A stretch of 64,000 nucleotides of DNA from Psychrobacter raelei (GCF_022631235.3 NZ_CP093310.2:930001-994000), one strand, 5' to 3'; shown: positions 27,247-37,234, numbered from the stretch's first letter. Numbers and translations: made by a program. Notes: generated from the sequence alone by a model not told the origin.

Positions 27247-28134
27247 TTATCTCACTCTCAAGGTATCAATGACGGCTCGTAGCGCAGGCGATACATTGTG
27301 ATGTGGATAATATAAATGAAAGCCGCTAAAGGTATGACTGAACTCTCGCAATACATGAATGAGCTGGCCACTTTTTAATTCCTCTTTAACCATATCGATG
27401 GGCACATAGCCAATGCCCAATCCCCGTTTTGCGGCGTCAATTACAGAATAGTCAGTCGAAAATACCCATTGTCCTTGCGTCTTTAACTTATAGGGCTGAC
27501 CATCAATCACAAAATCCCAATGATACATGCCACCGTTCATAAATCGATAGCCCAAACAGTTGTGATTATTCAAATCTATTGGGGTCTTAGGAAAGCCAAA
27601 TTCATGGAAATAGTCCGGTGAACCTACTACAGCAATCTCCTCATCATAGTCGATACGTACCGATATCATGCCATCAGTAACCAAGCTGCCAAAGCGTACA
27701 CCTGCATCAAATTGTGTGCTGATAATATCAGACAGCGCGGTATCGCTTATCAATTCTAGCTCAATATCAGGATAAAGCTGCTTAAACTTAGCTAATTTAG
27801 GCAAAAGAACTTTATCAATAGCGTATTGACTAGCACTGATCCGTACCAATCCCGCAGGCGTTTCTCGCAAATGCTTGAGTTCATCTAATTTTTTATCTAA
27901 TGCGCCAAAACTTTGCTCGGCGGTCACAAATAATGCTTCACCTGCGTGTGTCAAAGACAAGCTGCGTGTGGTTCTCGTAAATAACTGTAGCCCTAAGCGC
28001 TGCTCTAATAATTTGATGGAGCGGCTCAATGCCGATTGTGATATCCCAAGTTTGATAGCAGCTTTAGTAAAACTGCTTTCTTGAGCAACCAATAAGAAAG
28101 CATGCAGCTCATTATAATTTTCTTGTTGTCGCAT
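27247..28134 (-). CDS. LysR-family transcriptional regulator
   Basis: 295 residues, standard size. N-terminal winged HTH (FTKAAIKLGISQSALSRSIK, LEQRLGLQLFTRTTRSLSLT), then a periplasmic-binding-fold effector domain (GLVRISASQYAIDKVLLPKL; ending with AVIDTLRVR). It is divergent from the alpha/beta hydrolase gene (193 bp between starts), the usual arrangement for a LysR regulator and its target, so it most likely controls that hydrolase and the MFS pump behind it. Confidence 0.92.
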   Translation of the reverse strand: MRQQENYNELHAFLLVAQESSFTKAAIKLGISQSALSRSIKLLEQRLGLQLFTRTTRSLSLTHAGEALFVTAEQSFGALDKKLDELKHLRETPAGLVRISASQYAIDKVLLPKLAKFKQLYPDIELELISDTALSDIISTQFDAGVRFGSLVTDGMISVRIDYDEEIAVVGSPDYFHEFGFPKTPIDLNNHNCLGYRFMNGGMYHWDFVIDGQPYKLKTQGQWVFSTDYSVIDAAKRGLGIGYVPIDMVKEELKSGQLIHVLREFSHTFSGFHLYYPHHNVSPALRAVIDTLRVR

Positions 28135-28327
28135 ATTTAGAACCTGAGTGAATAAATAAAAGCTAAAAAATAGGTATTATCACGGCAATGGTAGCAGGAT
28201 AAGATAATCTCATAACCACAAAGAATAGATTATAAAAAGCTTTGCTTGGTTTATAACACTACTATTTTTGCACACAATATAAGTAATCATCAGTGACGTT
28301 ATTGTCTGACATTACAAAGGGTGACCA

Positions 28328-29446
28328 ATGACTGCCTCATCAATGATAAAAAAGCTTAGCTTAGGATTACTTGTCAGTGCAACTCTCTTTGGAGCGAATC
28401 ATATGGCACAGGCAACCACATCCACTCTACCACTTACACAAAAATGGGATAAAACCTTTGCTAAAAGCGACAGCGTCACACATCAAAAAGTAACCTTCAA
28501 CAACCGTTATGGGCTCACTCTCGCAGCAGATCTTTATATCCCAAAAATATATAAGGGTAAAAAGCTGGCAGCATTGGCTATTAGTGGGCCTTTTGGGGCT
28601 GTGAAAGAACAAGCCTCAGGACTATATGCCCAAAAAATGGCAGAGCAGGGCTTTGTCACTATCGCCTTTGACCCTTCATATACAGGTGAAAGCAGCGGTA
28701 CGCCTAGAAATGTCGCCTCACCAGATATTAATACTGAAGATTTTAGTGCAGCGATAGATTATTTGGGGTTACGTCCTGAGGTCGATAGAGATCGGATAGG
28801 CATTATTGGTATTTGCGGCTGGGGCGGCATGGGGCTCAATACGGCTGCGATGGATACCCGTATTAAAGCGGTCGCCACGACCAGCATGTACGATATGAGC
28901 CGTGCGATGGGATATGGTGTTGGTAATGGCGCTGATCGCTATGATGTGGGCGATCGTCAAGCCATGCTAAAACACCTTAATCAACAGCGCTGGGTAGACG
29001 CAAAGAATGCGCAACCTGCGACGGCCAGTCATGACCTCAATGTAGACGATAATGGCAAAGTGACCACGGCAGATAGAGTTTTGCCCGAAACCTTGGACAG
29101 TAACCCGAACCCGGTACAAAAAGAGTTCTTCGATTACTACCGCACGGATCGAGGTTTTCATAAAAATTCGGTGAACTCAAACGGCGCATGGACGGCTACG
29201 ATGCCCTTGTCATTTATGAATATGCCACTGCTGAGCCATATTGATGAGATATCTCCGCGTCCCATTTTAATGATTGTTGGTGAAAACGCACACTCTCGAT
29301 ATTTTAGCGAAACTGCTTATCAAAAAGCCAAAGAGCCCAAAGAGCTACTTATCCTGCCCAATACTAACCATGTCGATTTGTACGATCGCATGGATAAAAT
29401 CCCTTTTGATAAATTAACAGAATTTTTTCGCACAAATCTAAAATAA
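28328..29446 (+). CDS. Exported alpha/beta hydrolase (YcjY/dienelactone-hydrolase-like)
   Basis: 372 residues. N-terminal signal peptide (SLGLLVSATLFGANHMAQAT, cleavage near AQA/T). The alpha/beta hydrolase fold has the nucleophile elbow GICGWGG, with Cys in place of Ser as in dienelactone hydrolases. An acid/His end is visible at NTNHVDLYD. Substrate unknown. LysR gene divergent, MFS efflux gene downstream. Close relatives often accompany LysR regulators and stress-response genes (general family knowledge). Confidence 0.85.
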   Translation: MTASSMIKKLSLGLLVSATLFGANHMAQATTSTLPLTQKWDKTFAKSDSVTHQKVTFNNRYGLTLAADLYIPKIYKGKKLAALAISGPFGAVKEQASGLYAQKMAEQGFVTIAFDPSYTGESSGTPRNVASPDINTEDFSAAIDYLGLRPEVDRDRIGIIGICGWGGMGLNTAAMDTRIKAVATTSMYDMSRAMGYGVGNGADRYDVGDRQAMLKHLNQQRWVDAKNAQPATASHDLNVDDNGKVTTADRVLPETLDSNPNPVQKEFFDYYRTDRGFHKNSVNSNGAWTATMPLSFMNMPLLSHIDEISPRPILMIVGENAHSRYFSETAYQKAKEPKELLILPNTNHVDLYDRMDKIPFDKLTEFFRTNLK

Positions 29447-29472
29447 AAACAGAGCAACTAATGAAGCATAAC

Positions 29473-29507
29473 AACAACCGGCTACGTGATGGCCGGTTGT
29501 TCATTTA
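29473..29507 (+). terminator. Hairpin after the hydrolase gene
   Basis: Perfect 10-bp stem AACAACCGGC / GCCGGTTGTT with a 9-nt loop, followed by a weak T tract (TCATTTAT). Probable terminator or attenuator between the hydrolase and the MFS gene. Confidence 0.65.
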
Positions 29508-29584
29508 TGTTGTGGGAGACTTCTTTAGCCCGTCATATCTCTTTAAACACCGACGTTTTAAATATATTAATATCGAGAGTAGAT

Positions 29585-30790
29585 ATGTTAAACACCAAAA
29601 AAAGTGAACTAATTGAAGAGCAGCCTGCTTACTGGAGTGGGGTTTTCGCCATGACACTGTGCGTTTTTACCTTAATTGCTTCAGAGTTTATGCCAGTAAG
29701 TTTGTTAACTCCGATTACAGCAGATCTCAATGTCAGTGAAGGCATGGTGGGTCAAGGTATTGCTATTTCTGGCGCTTTTGCCGTGGTTACCAGTTTATCT
29801 ATTTCTCACTTAGCAAGAAGCATGAATCGTAAAACACTATTATTGCTTTTAACGGCAATGATGGCCGTATCAGGTGTCATTATTGCATTGGCACACAGTT
29901 ATATGGTTTATATGATGGGTCGAGCGTTAATTGGTATTGTGATTGGTGGTTTTTGGTCAATGTCAGCAGCGACGGCCATGCGCTTAGTACCAAGCTCGGA
30001 TGTACCTCGGGCAATGGCGATTTTTAACAGCGGTAATGCACTGGCAATGGTTATTGCAGCGCCTATGGGCAGTTATCTTGGTTCCGTCATTGGTTGGCGC
30101 GGTGCGTTTCTGTGTTTGGTTCCTATCGCTATACTGGCACTTATTTGGCAGTGGATTAGCTTGCCCTCCCTACACGTTACGGTCGATCACTCAGCAAAGC
30201 AACCGACTATTTTGGGGTTATTACGCAATCCTATAGTGACCATTGGTATGCTCGCAGTCAGTTTGTTTTTTATGGGGCAATTCTCACTTTATACCTATGT
30301 AAGACCTTTTTTAGAAACCATTACCCAGGTTGATACTTCCACCCTGTCCTTGATTTTGCTTGGCATTGGGGCGATGGGTCTTATTGGAACCTGTGTTATT
30401 ACTATATTTTTAGATCGCCGTTTCTATGCCACGTTAATGATTATTCCCGTTATCATGGCAGCCATTGCCGTGATGCTCACCTTATTTGGGACATCGCTTG
30501 TGGCTGTGGCCGTACTATTTGGTATATGGGGGCTTTTAGGCACAGCAGCACCTGTAGGTTGGTGGAGCTGGCTTGCTCGTACGCTTCCAAAAAATGCTGA
30601 AGCGGGTGGCGGATTGATGGTGGCTGTCATTCAGCTTGCTATTGCGGTGGGTTCGACACTGGGTGGGGTTTTATTTGATCATAACGGTTACCAAGTCACG
30701 TTTATAGCCAGTGCTGTTATTTTAGTGATTTCTGCGCTCTTAACATCACGTTTGGCGACCAATGCCGGTCATCTGGTAGAGAAGAGTTAA
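29585..30790 (+). CDS. MFS drug/metabolite efflux transporter (DHA1, NepI/YdhP-like)
   Basis: 401 residues from an ATG at 29585 with GAGAG nearby; the frame reaches 29486 but that leader has no signal-like features. Twelve hydrophobic segments. First-loop region LARSMNRKTLLLLLT; DHA1-type signature MGRALIGIVIGGFWSMSAA; SGNALAMVIAAPMGSYLGS; and a C-terminal GTAAPVGWWSWLART. Inner-membrane proton antiporter; substrate unknown (relatives export purine nucleosides, arabinose or drugs). Confidence 0.88.
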   Translation: MLNTKKSELIEEQPAYWSGVFAMTLCVFTLIASEFMPVSLLTPITADLNVSEGMVGQGIAISGAFAVVTSLSISHLARSMNRKTLLLLLTAMMAVSGVIIALAHSYMVYMMGRALIGIVIGGFWSMSAATAMRLVPSSDVPRAMAIFNSGNALAMVIAAPMGSYLGSVIGWRGAFLCLVPIAILALIWQWISLPSLHVTVDHSAKQPTILGLLRNPIVTIGMLAVSLFFMGQFSLYTYVRPFLETITQVDTSTLSLILLGIGAMGLIGTCVITIFLDRRFYATLMIIPVIMAAIAVMLTLFGTSLVAVAVLFGIWGLLGTAAPVGWWSWLARTLPKNAEAGGGLMVAVIQLAIAVGSTLGGVLFDHNGYQVTFIASAVILVISALLTSRLATNAGHLVEKS

Positions 30791-30928
30791 CTTGGAGAGT
30801 GTTAACCCTACAGCTCGTCGATGCCTAGATAGCCTACCAGTCTTATTTGAACCATTTTTAAGACAGTATGGAGATGACAACTCAGGCAATATTTGAAAGC
30901 GTCAATCTCATGATTGGGGCTTTTTTTA

Positions 30929-31003
30929 TGCCCATTTTATAAGACATTCCATATTTGAGTAAGGTGTTTTAGGGGGTAGTTATATGTTTAGGGGACAGCT
31001 ACT
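30929..31003. repeat. Decayed right end of a type-B-like IS
   Basis: The stretch ATTTTATAAGACATTCC...TTTGAG...TTTTAGGGGGTAGTTA matches, with substitutions, the right end of the type B IS (for example 5624-5676). A second partial match, TTTAGGGGACAGCTAC, follows at 30988-31003. No transposase remains nearby. The matching left-end fossil is at 38076-38140. Confidence 0.65.
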
Positions 31004-31049
31004 TAAATAGACGGCTTTGACGGCAAGACAGCATAACTTAGCATAAAAA

Positions 31050-31080
31050 ATGGTGATCATGCTAAAAGCACAATCACCAT
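31050..31080 (-). terminator. Terminator of the tct operon
   Basis: On the minus strand, a stem ATGGTGAT / ATCACCAT with a loop that can pair further, followed by a run of T. It lies 30 bp after the tctA stop. Confidence 0.75.
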
Positions 31081-31109
31081 AAAAAATTATTTTAAGGCCA
31101 GCTGAAAGT

Positions 31110-32615
31110 TTAAACAGCAGACTTCTTATAATTTCTACGATATACACTGCGTATAACTGGCATGAACACCATTAAAATAGCCAATAACCATAATACTACT
31201 GTAATAGGACTACTCCAAAGAATACTCAGTTCGCCTTGAGAAATAGATAAAGCACGTCTTAGGTTGGACTCCATTAGCTCTCCTAATACGTAGCCTAAAA
31301 TAAGTGCTGATAATGGGAAGTTTAGTTTACGTAAGAAATAACCGAATATACCAAGTGCTACCATAAAGACCAAATCAAAAGTGGTGCTATGAATAGAATA
31401 TACGCCAACAAAACTGACAGCAGCAATGCCTGGTATTAATATGTAATTTGGTACATCAAGCAGTTTGGCAAACAAACCAACCAAAGGTATGTTCATAACT
31501 AACAAAATGACGTTACAGATGAACAAAGAGGCAATAAGACCCCAAACGATATCTGGCTGCTCAGTAAATAACTGCGGACCTGGCGTAATGTTATATAAGG
31601 TTAGAGCGCCCATCATAACGGCTGTCGTACCAGAACCGGGTACACCTAAAGTCAGCATGGGTACAAATGAGCCACAAGCTGAGGCATTATTTGCTGCCTC
31701 TGGTGACGCGACACCACGTAGATCACCCTCACCGAAGGTACCGGTATCACCAGCAATTTTGCGTTCACTGGCATAGGTCATGGCACTGGCAATGGTAGCC
31801 CCTGCACCTGGCAAAATACCAACCACAAAGCCCATTATACCGCTACGTAGCATAGCGCCTAGTGTAAACGTAAACTCTTTGAAGTTTAATAAGCTACGCT
31901 TACCTTGTTCAATGATCTTGTGGCCTGTAGTGGTTTTTTCGAGCAAGATTAATATTTCACTCACACTAAAGAAACCAATAACAATGGTGGTAAATTGAAT
32001 ACCATCAGACAGGTTGACAGAGTCAAAGGTAAAGCGGTAGATACCGGTCACGGCATCGACACCGACAGTTGCTAGACCAAGACCAATTAACGCGGCGATA
32101 CCCGTTTTAACAGGTTGATCACCCACCAAACCGCTTAGGCAGGTAATCGCGAATACCATTAATACAAAGTATTCAGCGGGACCAAAAGAGATTGCCCACT
32201 TAGCTAATAAAGGGGCAAATAGTACCACGCCGATTGTCGCGATAGTGGCGCCAACAAAAGAGCTGACAGCAGATAGCGATAGTGCAATACCTGCTTTACC
32301 TTGCTTTGCCAGTGGATAACCATCCAAAGTCGTCATAATGGCACCGGCATCACCAGGTACGTTAATAAGAATGGCAGAAATACGGCCACCGTATTCACAG
32401 CCAAGGTAAACGGCTGCAAGTAGAATGAGTGCACTCTCTGGTGGTAAACCAAGCGCAAAGGCGAAAGGCAGTAATATCGCCACGCCGTTGATTGGACCAA
32501 GACCGGGCAGCATACCAACAATGGTACCTAAAAAAGCGCCGATCAGTGCAATCAGTAAATTATTTGGAGTAGATGCGATAGCAAAGCCATGCATCAAAAA
32601 ATCAAAAGTATCCAT
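31110..32615 (-). CDS. tctA: Tripartite tricarboxylate transporter, large permease TctA
   Basis: 501 residues, about twelve membrane segments. The N-terminus has the TctA signature: GMLPGLGPINGVAILLPFAF, YLGCEYGGRISAILINVPGD and a second glycine-proline loop GILPGAGATIASAM with FVPMLTLGVPGSGTTAVMMG. It forms the sodium- or proton-coupled pore with TctB and receives substrate from TctC. The start is 5 bp after the tctB stop. Substrate (citrate-like, aromatic or dicarboxylate) cannot be told from sequence. Confidence 0.93.
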   Translation of the reverse strand: MDTFDFLMHGFAIASTPNNLLIALIGAFLGTIVGMLPGLGPINGVAILLPFAFALGLPPESALILLAAVYLGCEYGGRISAILINVPGDAGAIMTTLDGYPLAKQGKAGIALSLSAVSSFVGATIATIGVVLFAPLLAKWAISFGPAEYFVLMVFAITCLSGLVGDQPVKTGIAALIGLGLATVGVDAVTGIYRFTFDSVNLSDGIQFTTIVIGFFSVSEILILLEKTTTGHKIIEQGKRSLLNFKEFTFTLGAMLRSGIMGFVVGILPGAGATIASAMTYASERKIAGDTGTFGEGDLRGVASPEAANNASACGSFVPMLTLGVPGSGTTAVMMGALTLYNITPGPQLFTEQPDIVWGLIASLFICNVILLVMNIPLVGLFAKLLDVPNYILIPGIAAVSFVGVYSIHSTTFDLVFMVALGIFGYFLRKLNFPLSALILGYVLGELMESNLRRALSISQGELSILWSSPITVVLWLLAILMVFMPVIRSVYRRNYKKSAV

Positions 32616-32620
32616 ATTGG

Positions 32621-33076
32621 CTATCCTATTATCCCTGACAACAATCCGAGTGGTAATTTGACATCTAAAAATATGTCAAATAAGACATATAAGCCAATAC
32701 TGATTAAAACTGAAAAGACAAGGCTTTTTATAGGATTACCTGCAAACAGTAAGCCTAAGACAAAAGACATTATGATAGTAGAAATAATAAAGCCTAAGCC
32801 TTCAAAAATAAGACCATATACCAATAATGCGAGTGCACAAAGTACTAGGTTTTTGATGATCGGCTTAGTAAGTCCCATCTCAATAGGCTTAGTAAAACGT
32901 GCTGGGCGAAAAGCGACTACTAAAGCGCCAAATGCCAGCAATGAAAAGATTAAAATAGGGTAAGGACGAGGACCAATCGGATCATAAGCAATAGGGGCTA
33001 CATAACCAATCGCTAGGTATATTAAGAATAAACTAACCAGGGCCATTATCCCAGAAAACAGACGTTCCATTGTCAT
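32621..33076 (-). CDS. tctB: Tripartite tricarboxylate transporter, small permease TctB
   Basis: 151 residues with four hydrophobic helices (LFSGIMALVSLFLIYLAIG, PILIFSLLAFGALVVAF, NLVLCALALLVYGLIF, LVFSVLISIGLYVLFDIFL). Start set at 33076 because AAGGAG precedes it by seven bases; the longer frame to 33121 runs into a terminator hairpin. Partner of TctA. The C-terminal LPLGLLSG is typical. Confidence 0.9.
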   Translation of the reverse strand: MTMERLFSGIMALVSLFLIYLAIGYVAPIAYDPIGPRPYPILIFSLLAFGALVVAFRPARFTKPIEMGLTKPIIKNLVLCALALLVYGLIFEGLGFIISTIIMSFVLGLLFAGNPIKSLVFSVLISIGLYVLFDIFLDVKLPLGLLSGIIG

Positions 33077-33102
33077 AAGGAGACTCCTTGAATTTTGGGG
33101 AA

Positions 33103-33137
33103 AAAAGGCTGACATATTCATATTTTGTCAGCCTTTT
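33103..33137 (-). terminator. Intra-operon terminator between tctC and tctB
   Basis: 12-bp stem (AAAAGGCTGACA / TGTCAGCCTTTT) with an 11-nt loop. On the minus strand it ends in a run of T. It should trim expression of tctBA relative to the binding protein. Confidence 0.75.
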
Positions 33138-33193
33138 AAAAGTACGATAAAGCTTTAGTAGTCAATCAATTAAATCAGTGAGGCTTAATGTTG

Positions 33194-34231
33194 CTATTTT
33201 GCTTCAGCTTCAACAAGACCATACTCAGCAGACAGTTCACGCAGCTCATCAGTACGCTTATAAACGTAGGCTTGTAGTTCTTCGCCTGTCATAGAGAATG
33301 GTAATAATTCCTGCTGCTCACGTATTTCAGCGAATTTTGGATCAACAAGCATCTTATCAAAAGCATCTTTCCACCAGTTGTAAGCACTAGGACTAACGTC
33401 TGGACCCATATAGTAACCACGAATGACCGGCCAAGTAACATCGTAGCCTTGCTCTTTGGCAGTAGGAATATCAGCCATGGTGCCACCTAGTCGTTCATCT
33501 GAAAATACTGCTAAGACACGTAATTTACCAGCAGAAGCTTGTGGCATGATTTCAGCAATACCCGCACTAACAGCTGTAATATGGTTGCCCATTACCGCTG
33601 TAATCGCTTCACCACCACCCTCCATCGCGACATAAGTCATGTCACTAGGATTGACGCCAACTGCTTTGGCTAAGATGGCAGTTTGCATCCAGTCTTGACC
33701 ACCGACACTACCGCCAGCACCAAAGCTAATAGCTTTTGGATTTTTTTTGAGCTCAGCAACTAAGCCAGCCAAATCTTTAATAGGAGAATTTGCGTTGACC
33801 GCAATAGCGCCATAATCAGTACCAACACCAGCTAGCCATTTCACGTCTTTTTCAGTGAATTTACCAAACTTACCTTGCGATAAATTAAGAATAGAGCCCG
33901 TAGAGAAGGCAATGATAGCATCGCCATTGTCACGATCATTGGCAACGATTTTGTTATAAGCAACAGCGCCGACACCGCCTGGCATGTAGGTGACGCGCAT
34001 AGGATCTTTTAAGATGCCAGTATCTCTTAAGCCAGCTTGTGCAAGCTTACAAGTTAAGTCAAAACCGCCGCCTGGTTTGGCAGGCGCAATACATTCTGGA
34101 CGTGAAGGTGCGGTTAGCTCACTTGAGCCTTCTGCGGCAGTCGCATCTGTACTGGCAGTTTCGTTTGGCTTGTTACAAGCGGTCAAAGATAAGAGAGACA
34201 GGCCAAGAGCCAGATAGGATAATTTTTTCAC
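33194..34231 (-). CDS. tctC: Tripartite tricarboxylate transporter binding lipoprotein TctC
   Basis: 345 residues from a GTG at 34231: AAGGAG lies six bases upstream, and this start gives a clean lipoprotein signal (KKLSYLALGLSLLSLTAC). The mature protein is a Bug/TctC-type solute receptor: APAKPGGGFDLTCKLAQ, VTYMPGGVGAVAYN, FSTGSILNLSQG, VMGNHITAVSAGIAEIMP. It binds a carboxylate in the periplasm for TctAB. A Cys after SLTA is the lipidation site, unusual for Bug proteins, which are mostly soluble. Confidence 0.92.
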   Translation of the reverse strand: MKKLSYLALGLSLLSLTACNKPNETASTDATAAEGSSELTAPSRPECIAPAKPGGGFDLTCKLAQAGLRDTGILKDPMRVTYMPGGVGAVAYNKIVANDRDNGDAIIAFSTGSILNLSQGKFGKFTEKDVKWLAGVGTDYGAIAVNANSPIKDLAGLVAELKKNPKAISFGAGGSVGGQDWMQTAILAKAVGVNPSDMTYVAMEGGGEAITAVMGNHITAVSAGIAEIMPQASAGKLRVLAVFSDERLGGTMADIPTAKEQGYDVTWPVIRGYYMGPDVSPSAYNWWKDAFDKMLVDPKFAEIREQQELLPFSMTGEELQAYVYKRTDELRELSAEYGLVEAEAK

Positions 34232-34761
34232 ACGACACTCCTTGTGTGTATTTTTACGGTAAAAATTCAGAAGAATTCTAGTCAAAATAAATAAAGGTAT
34301 GACAGGTAAAGCTGGACCTTATTAACGAGGTTACTAAACTTCATCAAAATATGTTTTTTTGTCACTGCACAAAAGTAACAGAATATTTTGTAAATGACAA
34401 GAAACATATGTATGTATATATGAATTTTATAGTAATATATTGACTCAAAGATTAATTATTGGCCTTTTTTATCAGTCTAAAAAACAAAAAAATCAACTTA
34501 ATCCTTATTGTTGATGGAATTTTTTTATAATTAAAACAAATAGATATAAGGGTGTTTGGTGGTGCGGATTATAAAAATGTAGTGATAGTCATAGTGATGT
34601 TAGGGGCACTATGATGTTAAGACAATGGCTCAAGCACTTATGCATTCAGTGAGAAGAATAGATATAGTAGTGGGACGTAAACTAGGGTAAGCATGTATGA
34701 GAGACACTAAAAAACCAGGGTACTTTCTACTTATGACAGGGTACTTTTTACTTATGAGTCG
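34232..34761. other. Gene-free region of about 530 bp with a tandem 21-bp repeat
   Basis: AT-rich intergenic stretch holding the tctC promoter side. The only structure I see is two adjacent 21-bp units at 34716-34736 and 34737-34757, each beginning CAGGGTACTTT and ending ACTTATGA, with one mismatch. Multiple such end repeats are typical of IS21-family termini, so this may be an IS end fossil. Confidence 0.5.
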
Positions 34762-36051
34762 TTAAAAAATGAACTGGATAACTAAAATTGCGAGTATTCC
34801 AATAATAATATCTAAGGGCACAGCTTTGAATAATAGCGTATTAAAGAGCTTGTCTTTATCTATAACGACTTGAGAGGCGCCTAACATCAGACTACCTCCT
34901 GATGAGAAGGGGGAGAGTGATGAGCTTTGCGCTCCAACAACGATACATGTAAATAGTAATAAAGGGCTTAGTCCTGAGGCAACGGCTAAGGGCAGAACCA
35001 TAGGAAATAAGGTGGGGGCGACTACCCCGAGTGTACTGGCAAATATCGACATAATAGCGCTAATAACAAAAACTAAAATCGGTATCATCCAGATAGGTAC
35101 ATTCGTACTTAGCCACTCTGTTAGCTCGTAGATGACGCCTACTTCTACTCCGAGACTAATTAACATACCGACGCCACAAATCATAATGAGAGTATTCCAG
35201 GGTATTAAAGCAATGACTGCTTTTTCATCGCCTAGTTTCAAAAATAAGCTCACTAAAGCAAAAAAAATGGCGATAAAACCAATGTCAATCCGAGCGTTCA
35301 AAAATTGAATCGCTGACACCTGTGGCATGAGTAGATTTAAAATAGGCACGATAAGTACAATAGCCATCATAATGAAAATTAGGATAAGAGATTGTTTTTG
35401 CTTGCTATCAAAGGGCTCAGGGACGGTGGTTTGAATCAATATTTTGCTATTTTTGGCATTAATCAAGCTATAACTACCCAATACGATAACAGGCATTATA
35501 AAAGTAGCAGAGAATATTCCTAAAACATAAGTAAAGGTATTGTCATTTGCGACACCTGCGCCGTGCATGAGCTCTCTAAAAATAACGCCGCTTTGTGAAG
35601 TTATAAAGTTAGCGCCAGCTAAGGCACCATAGTTAATTGATAAAGTAGCAATGACAAGATTTAAGTTGGTGCGTTTAGACAACAGCAAGATCATCGGTGC
35701 CATTGTCGCTAAAACCGTATAATAACCAGCACCTAAGCCTGCGACAATTGTGGCAACAAAGAAAATAACTAACGGTAAGAATGTAGGAAAGTGACGGCAC
35801 TTATAGATCAAATAATTGCATAACTTTTCTAAAGCACCATTAGCTAAAGGAAAGTTGTAGAAAAGAGTCACAGCAAAAATAACAAAGAAAATTTTGAGAG
35901 GCCACAGTTCAATAATTTCATGAGCCTTTAATCCCATACCAAAACAGCCGATAAGATATGAAAAAGCTATCGCAAATAGGCCAATATTAATTTTGGTGGT
36001 ATAGCCCAAAATGATACATACCATGATGGCGGCTACAATATAAAGAGTCAC
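34762..36051 (-). CDS. MatC/DASS-like carboxylate carrier
   Basis: 429 residues with about twelve membrane segments. The N-terminal half resembles the dicarboxylate carrier MatC_N domain (AGLGAGYYTVLATMAPMILLL, GALAGANFITSQSG). The C-terminal half has a mirrored loop GVVAPTLFPMVLPLA and SSLSPFSSGGSLMLGAS. Probably imports malonate-like or other dicarboxylates. The divergent GntR/UTRA regulator (305 bp away) likely controls it. Confidence 0.8.
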   Translation of the reverse strand: MTLYIVAAIMVCIILGYTTKINIGLFAIAFSYLIGCFGMGLKAHEIIELWPLKIFFVIFAVTLFYNFPLANGALEKLCNYLIYKCRHFPTFLPLVIFFVATIVAGLGAGYYTVLATMAPMILLLSKRTNLNLVIATLSINYGALAGANFITSQSGVIFRELMHGAGVANDNTFTYVLGIFSATFIMPVIVLGSYSLINAKNSKILIQTTVPEPFDSKQKQSLILIFIMMAIVLIVPILNLLMPQVSAIQFLNARIDIGFIAIFFALVSLFLKLGDEKAVIALIPWNTLIMICGVGMLISLGVEVGVIYELTEWLSTNVPIWMIPILVFVISAIMSIFASTLGVVAPTLFPMVLPLAVASGLSPLLLFTCIVVGAQSSSLSPFSSGGSLMLGASQVVIDKDKLFNTLLFKAVPLDIIIGILAILVIQFIF

Positions 36052-36355
36052 GGCTATTCCTTGACTTTAACTGTATGAATTCTATAAAAACCATAGCAGT
36101 GTTTATAGCGTAAAGAGTATTAGGGCAATATCGACAAAAATATTTCTAGACTAGAAAATCGTATGAGCCTTAAAACACAACTAAATGAGTAGAATGATAG
36201 CAAAAAAGATGAGGTTAATTAGATAAAATTGACCACCGCTACTTAGATGAGTATTAATATTAAAGTGATTTGGTATGTTCTCGCTTTTACAGTAATAAAA
36301 ACGCTTGACGAGATTGAGACAGTTTATAAAAACGTATCTATTTTGGTGAAAAAAA
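36052..36355. promoter_or_regulatory. Divergent promoter region of the MatC-like carrier and GntR regulator
   Basis: 304 bp between divergently transcribed genes, AT-rich. GntR regulators usually bind such regions, but I could not pick out a convincing operator palindrome. Confidence 0.35.
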
Positions 36356-37081
36356 ATGTTAAATAATTTTAAAGATTTTAAAATCCCACGCTATGAGCAA
36401 GTGCGTTGGCACATACAGACATTATTGACTGAGAGTAAATGGGATGAGAATACGCCTTTACCTACAGAGCAGGAGTTTGCAGATAAGTATAAAGTATCGG
36501 TAGGAACCGTCCGTAAAGCTGTTGAAAAACTAGTAGAAGAGGGGATTTTAATAAAGCAGCAAGGCAAAGGCACTTTTTTAAAGCGTCCAGACTTTGAAAG
36601 CTCATTATTAAGGTTTTTTAAGTTCCGTGATAAAGACGCTGGCTATGGCACACCGACAGGTGTAATCAAAAAAATCATGGTAATAGACGGTATTGCTGAT
36701 ATTAATAAAAAACTTAATATAGGTAAAAACAAAGCTTTAATTTATATAGAACGAATGCGTATGGTTGAAGATAAAGTCTTGTTGAGTGAGAAGATTTGGT
36801 TACCTAAGAGTCGTTACGAAGCCTTTGCAACTTTAGATCCTGAAGATTTTGAGAATCTTCTCTATCCGTTTTACTATAAAAAGTGCGGCCAGTTTGTGTC
36901 ATCTGCGGTAGAGACATTATTTTTTATAACTGACTATAAAGACCCTTATTTGGGCAATTCTGAGCAAGAAAGCTTGGTTAAGGTATGTCGTGTCGCTAAA
37001 AATTTAGAAGGTGAGCCTATCGAATATAGAGAGTCCTATGGGCTAGCTGAGAAGTTCAGTTATGAAATTAATATTATTTGA
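36356..37081 (+). CDS. GntR-family regulator with UTRA effector domain
   Basis: 241 residues. N-terminal winged HTH (PTEQEFADKYKVSVGTVRKA, VEKLVEEGILIKQQGKGTFL) followed by a UTRA ligand-binding domain (residues ~85-235; KNKALIYIERMRMVEDKVLL, EPIEYRESYGLAEKFSYEI). Likely a repressor relieved by a small carboxylate. Divergent from the MatC-like carrier, which is the natural target. Confidence 0.9.
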   Translation: MLNNFKDFKIPRYEQVRWHIQTLLTESKWDENTPLPTEQEFADKYKVSVGTVRKAVEKLVEEGILIKQQGKGTFLKRPDFESSLLRFFKFRDKDAGYGTPTGVIKKIMVIDGIADINKKLNIGKNKALIYIERMRMVEDKVLLSEKIWLPKSRYEAFATLDPEDFENLLYPFYYKKCGQFVSSAVETLFFITDYKDPYLGNSEQESLVKVCRVAKNLEGEPIEYRESYGLAEKFSYEINII

Positions 37082-37234
37082 TGGTGACTAAGCATGATTG
37101 TTTAAGCTAAGGGATATAAGATAAAAGGCAGTAACGTTAATAGGTTAGCGACTGCCAATCACTCAGCGAACATTTATATCTATTGTACTTTCAGGGTTTT
37201 GTATCGAACTGGGCGTCTATATAAAAGTAATGGT

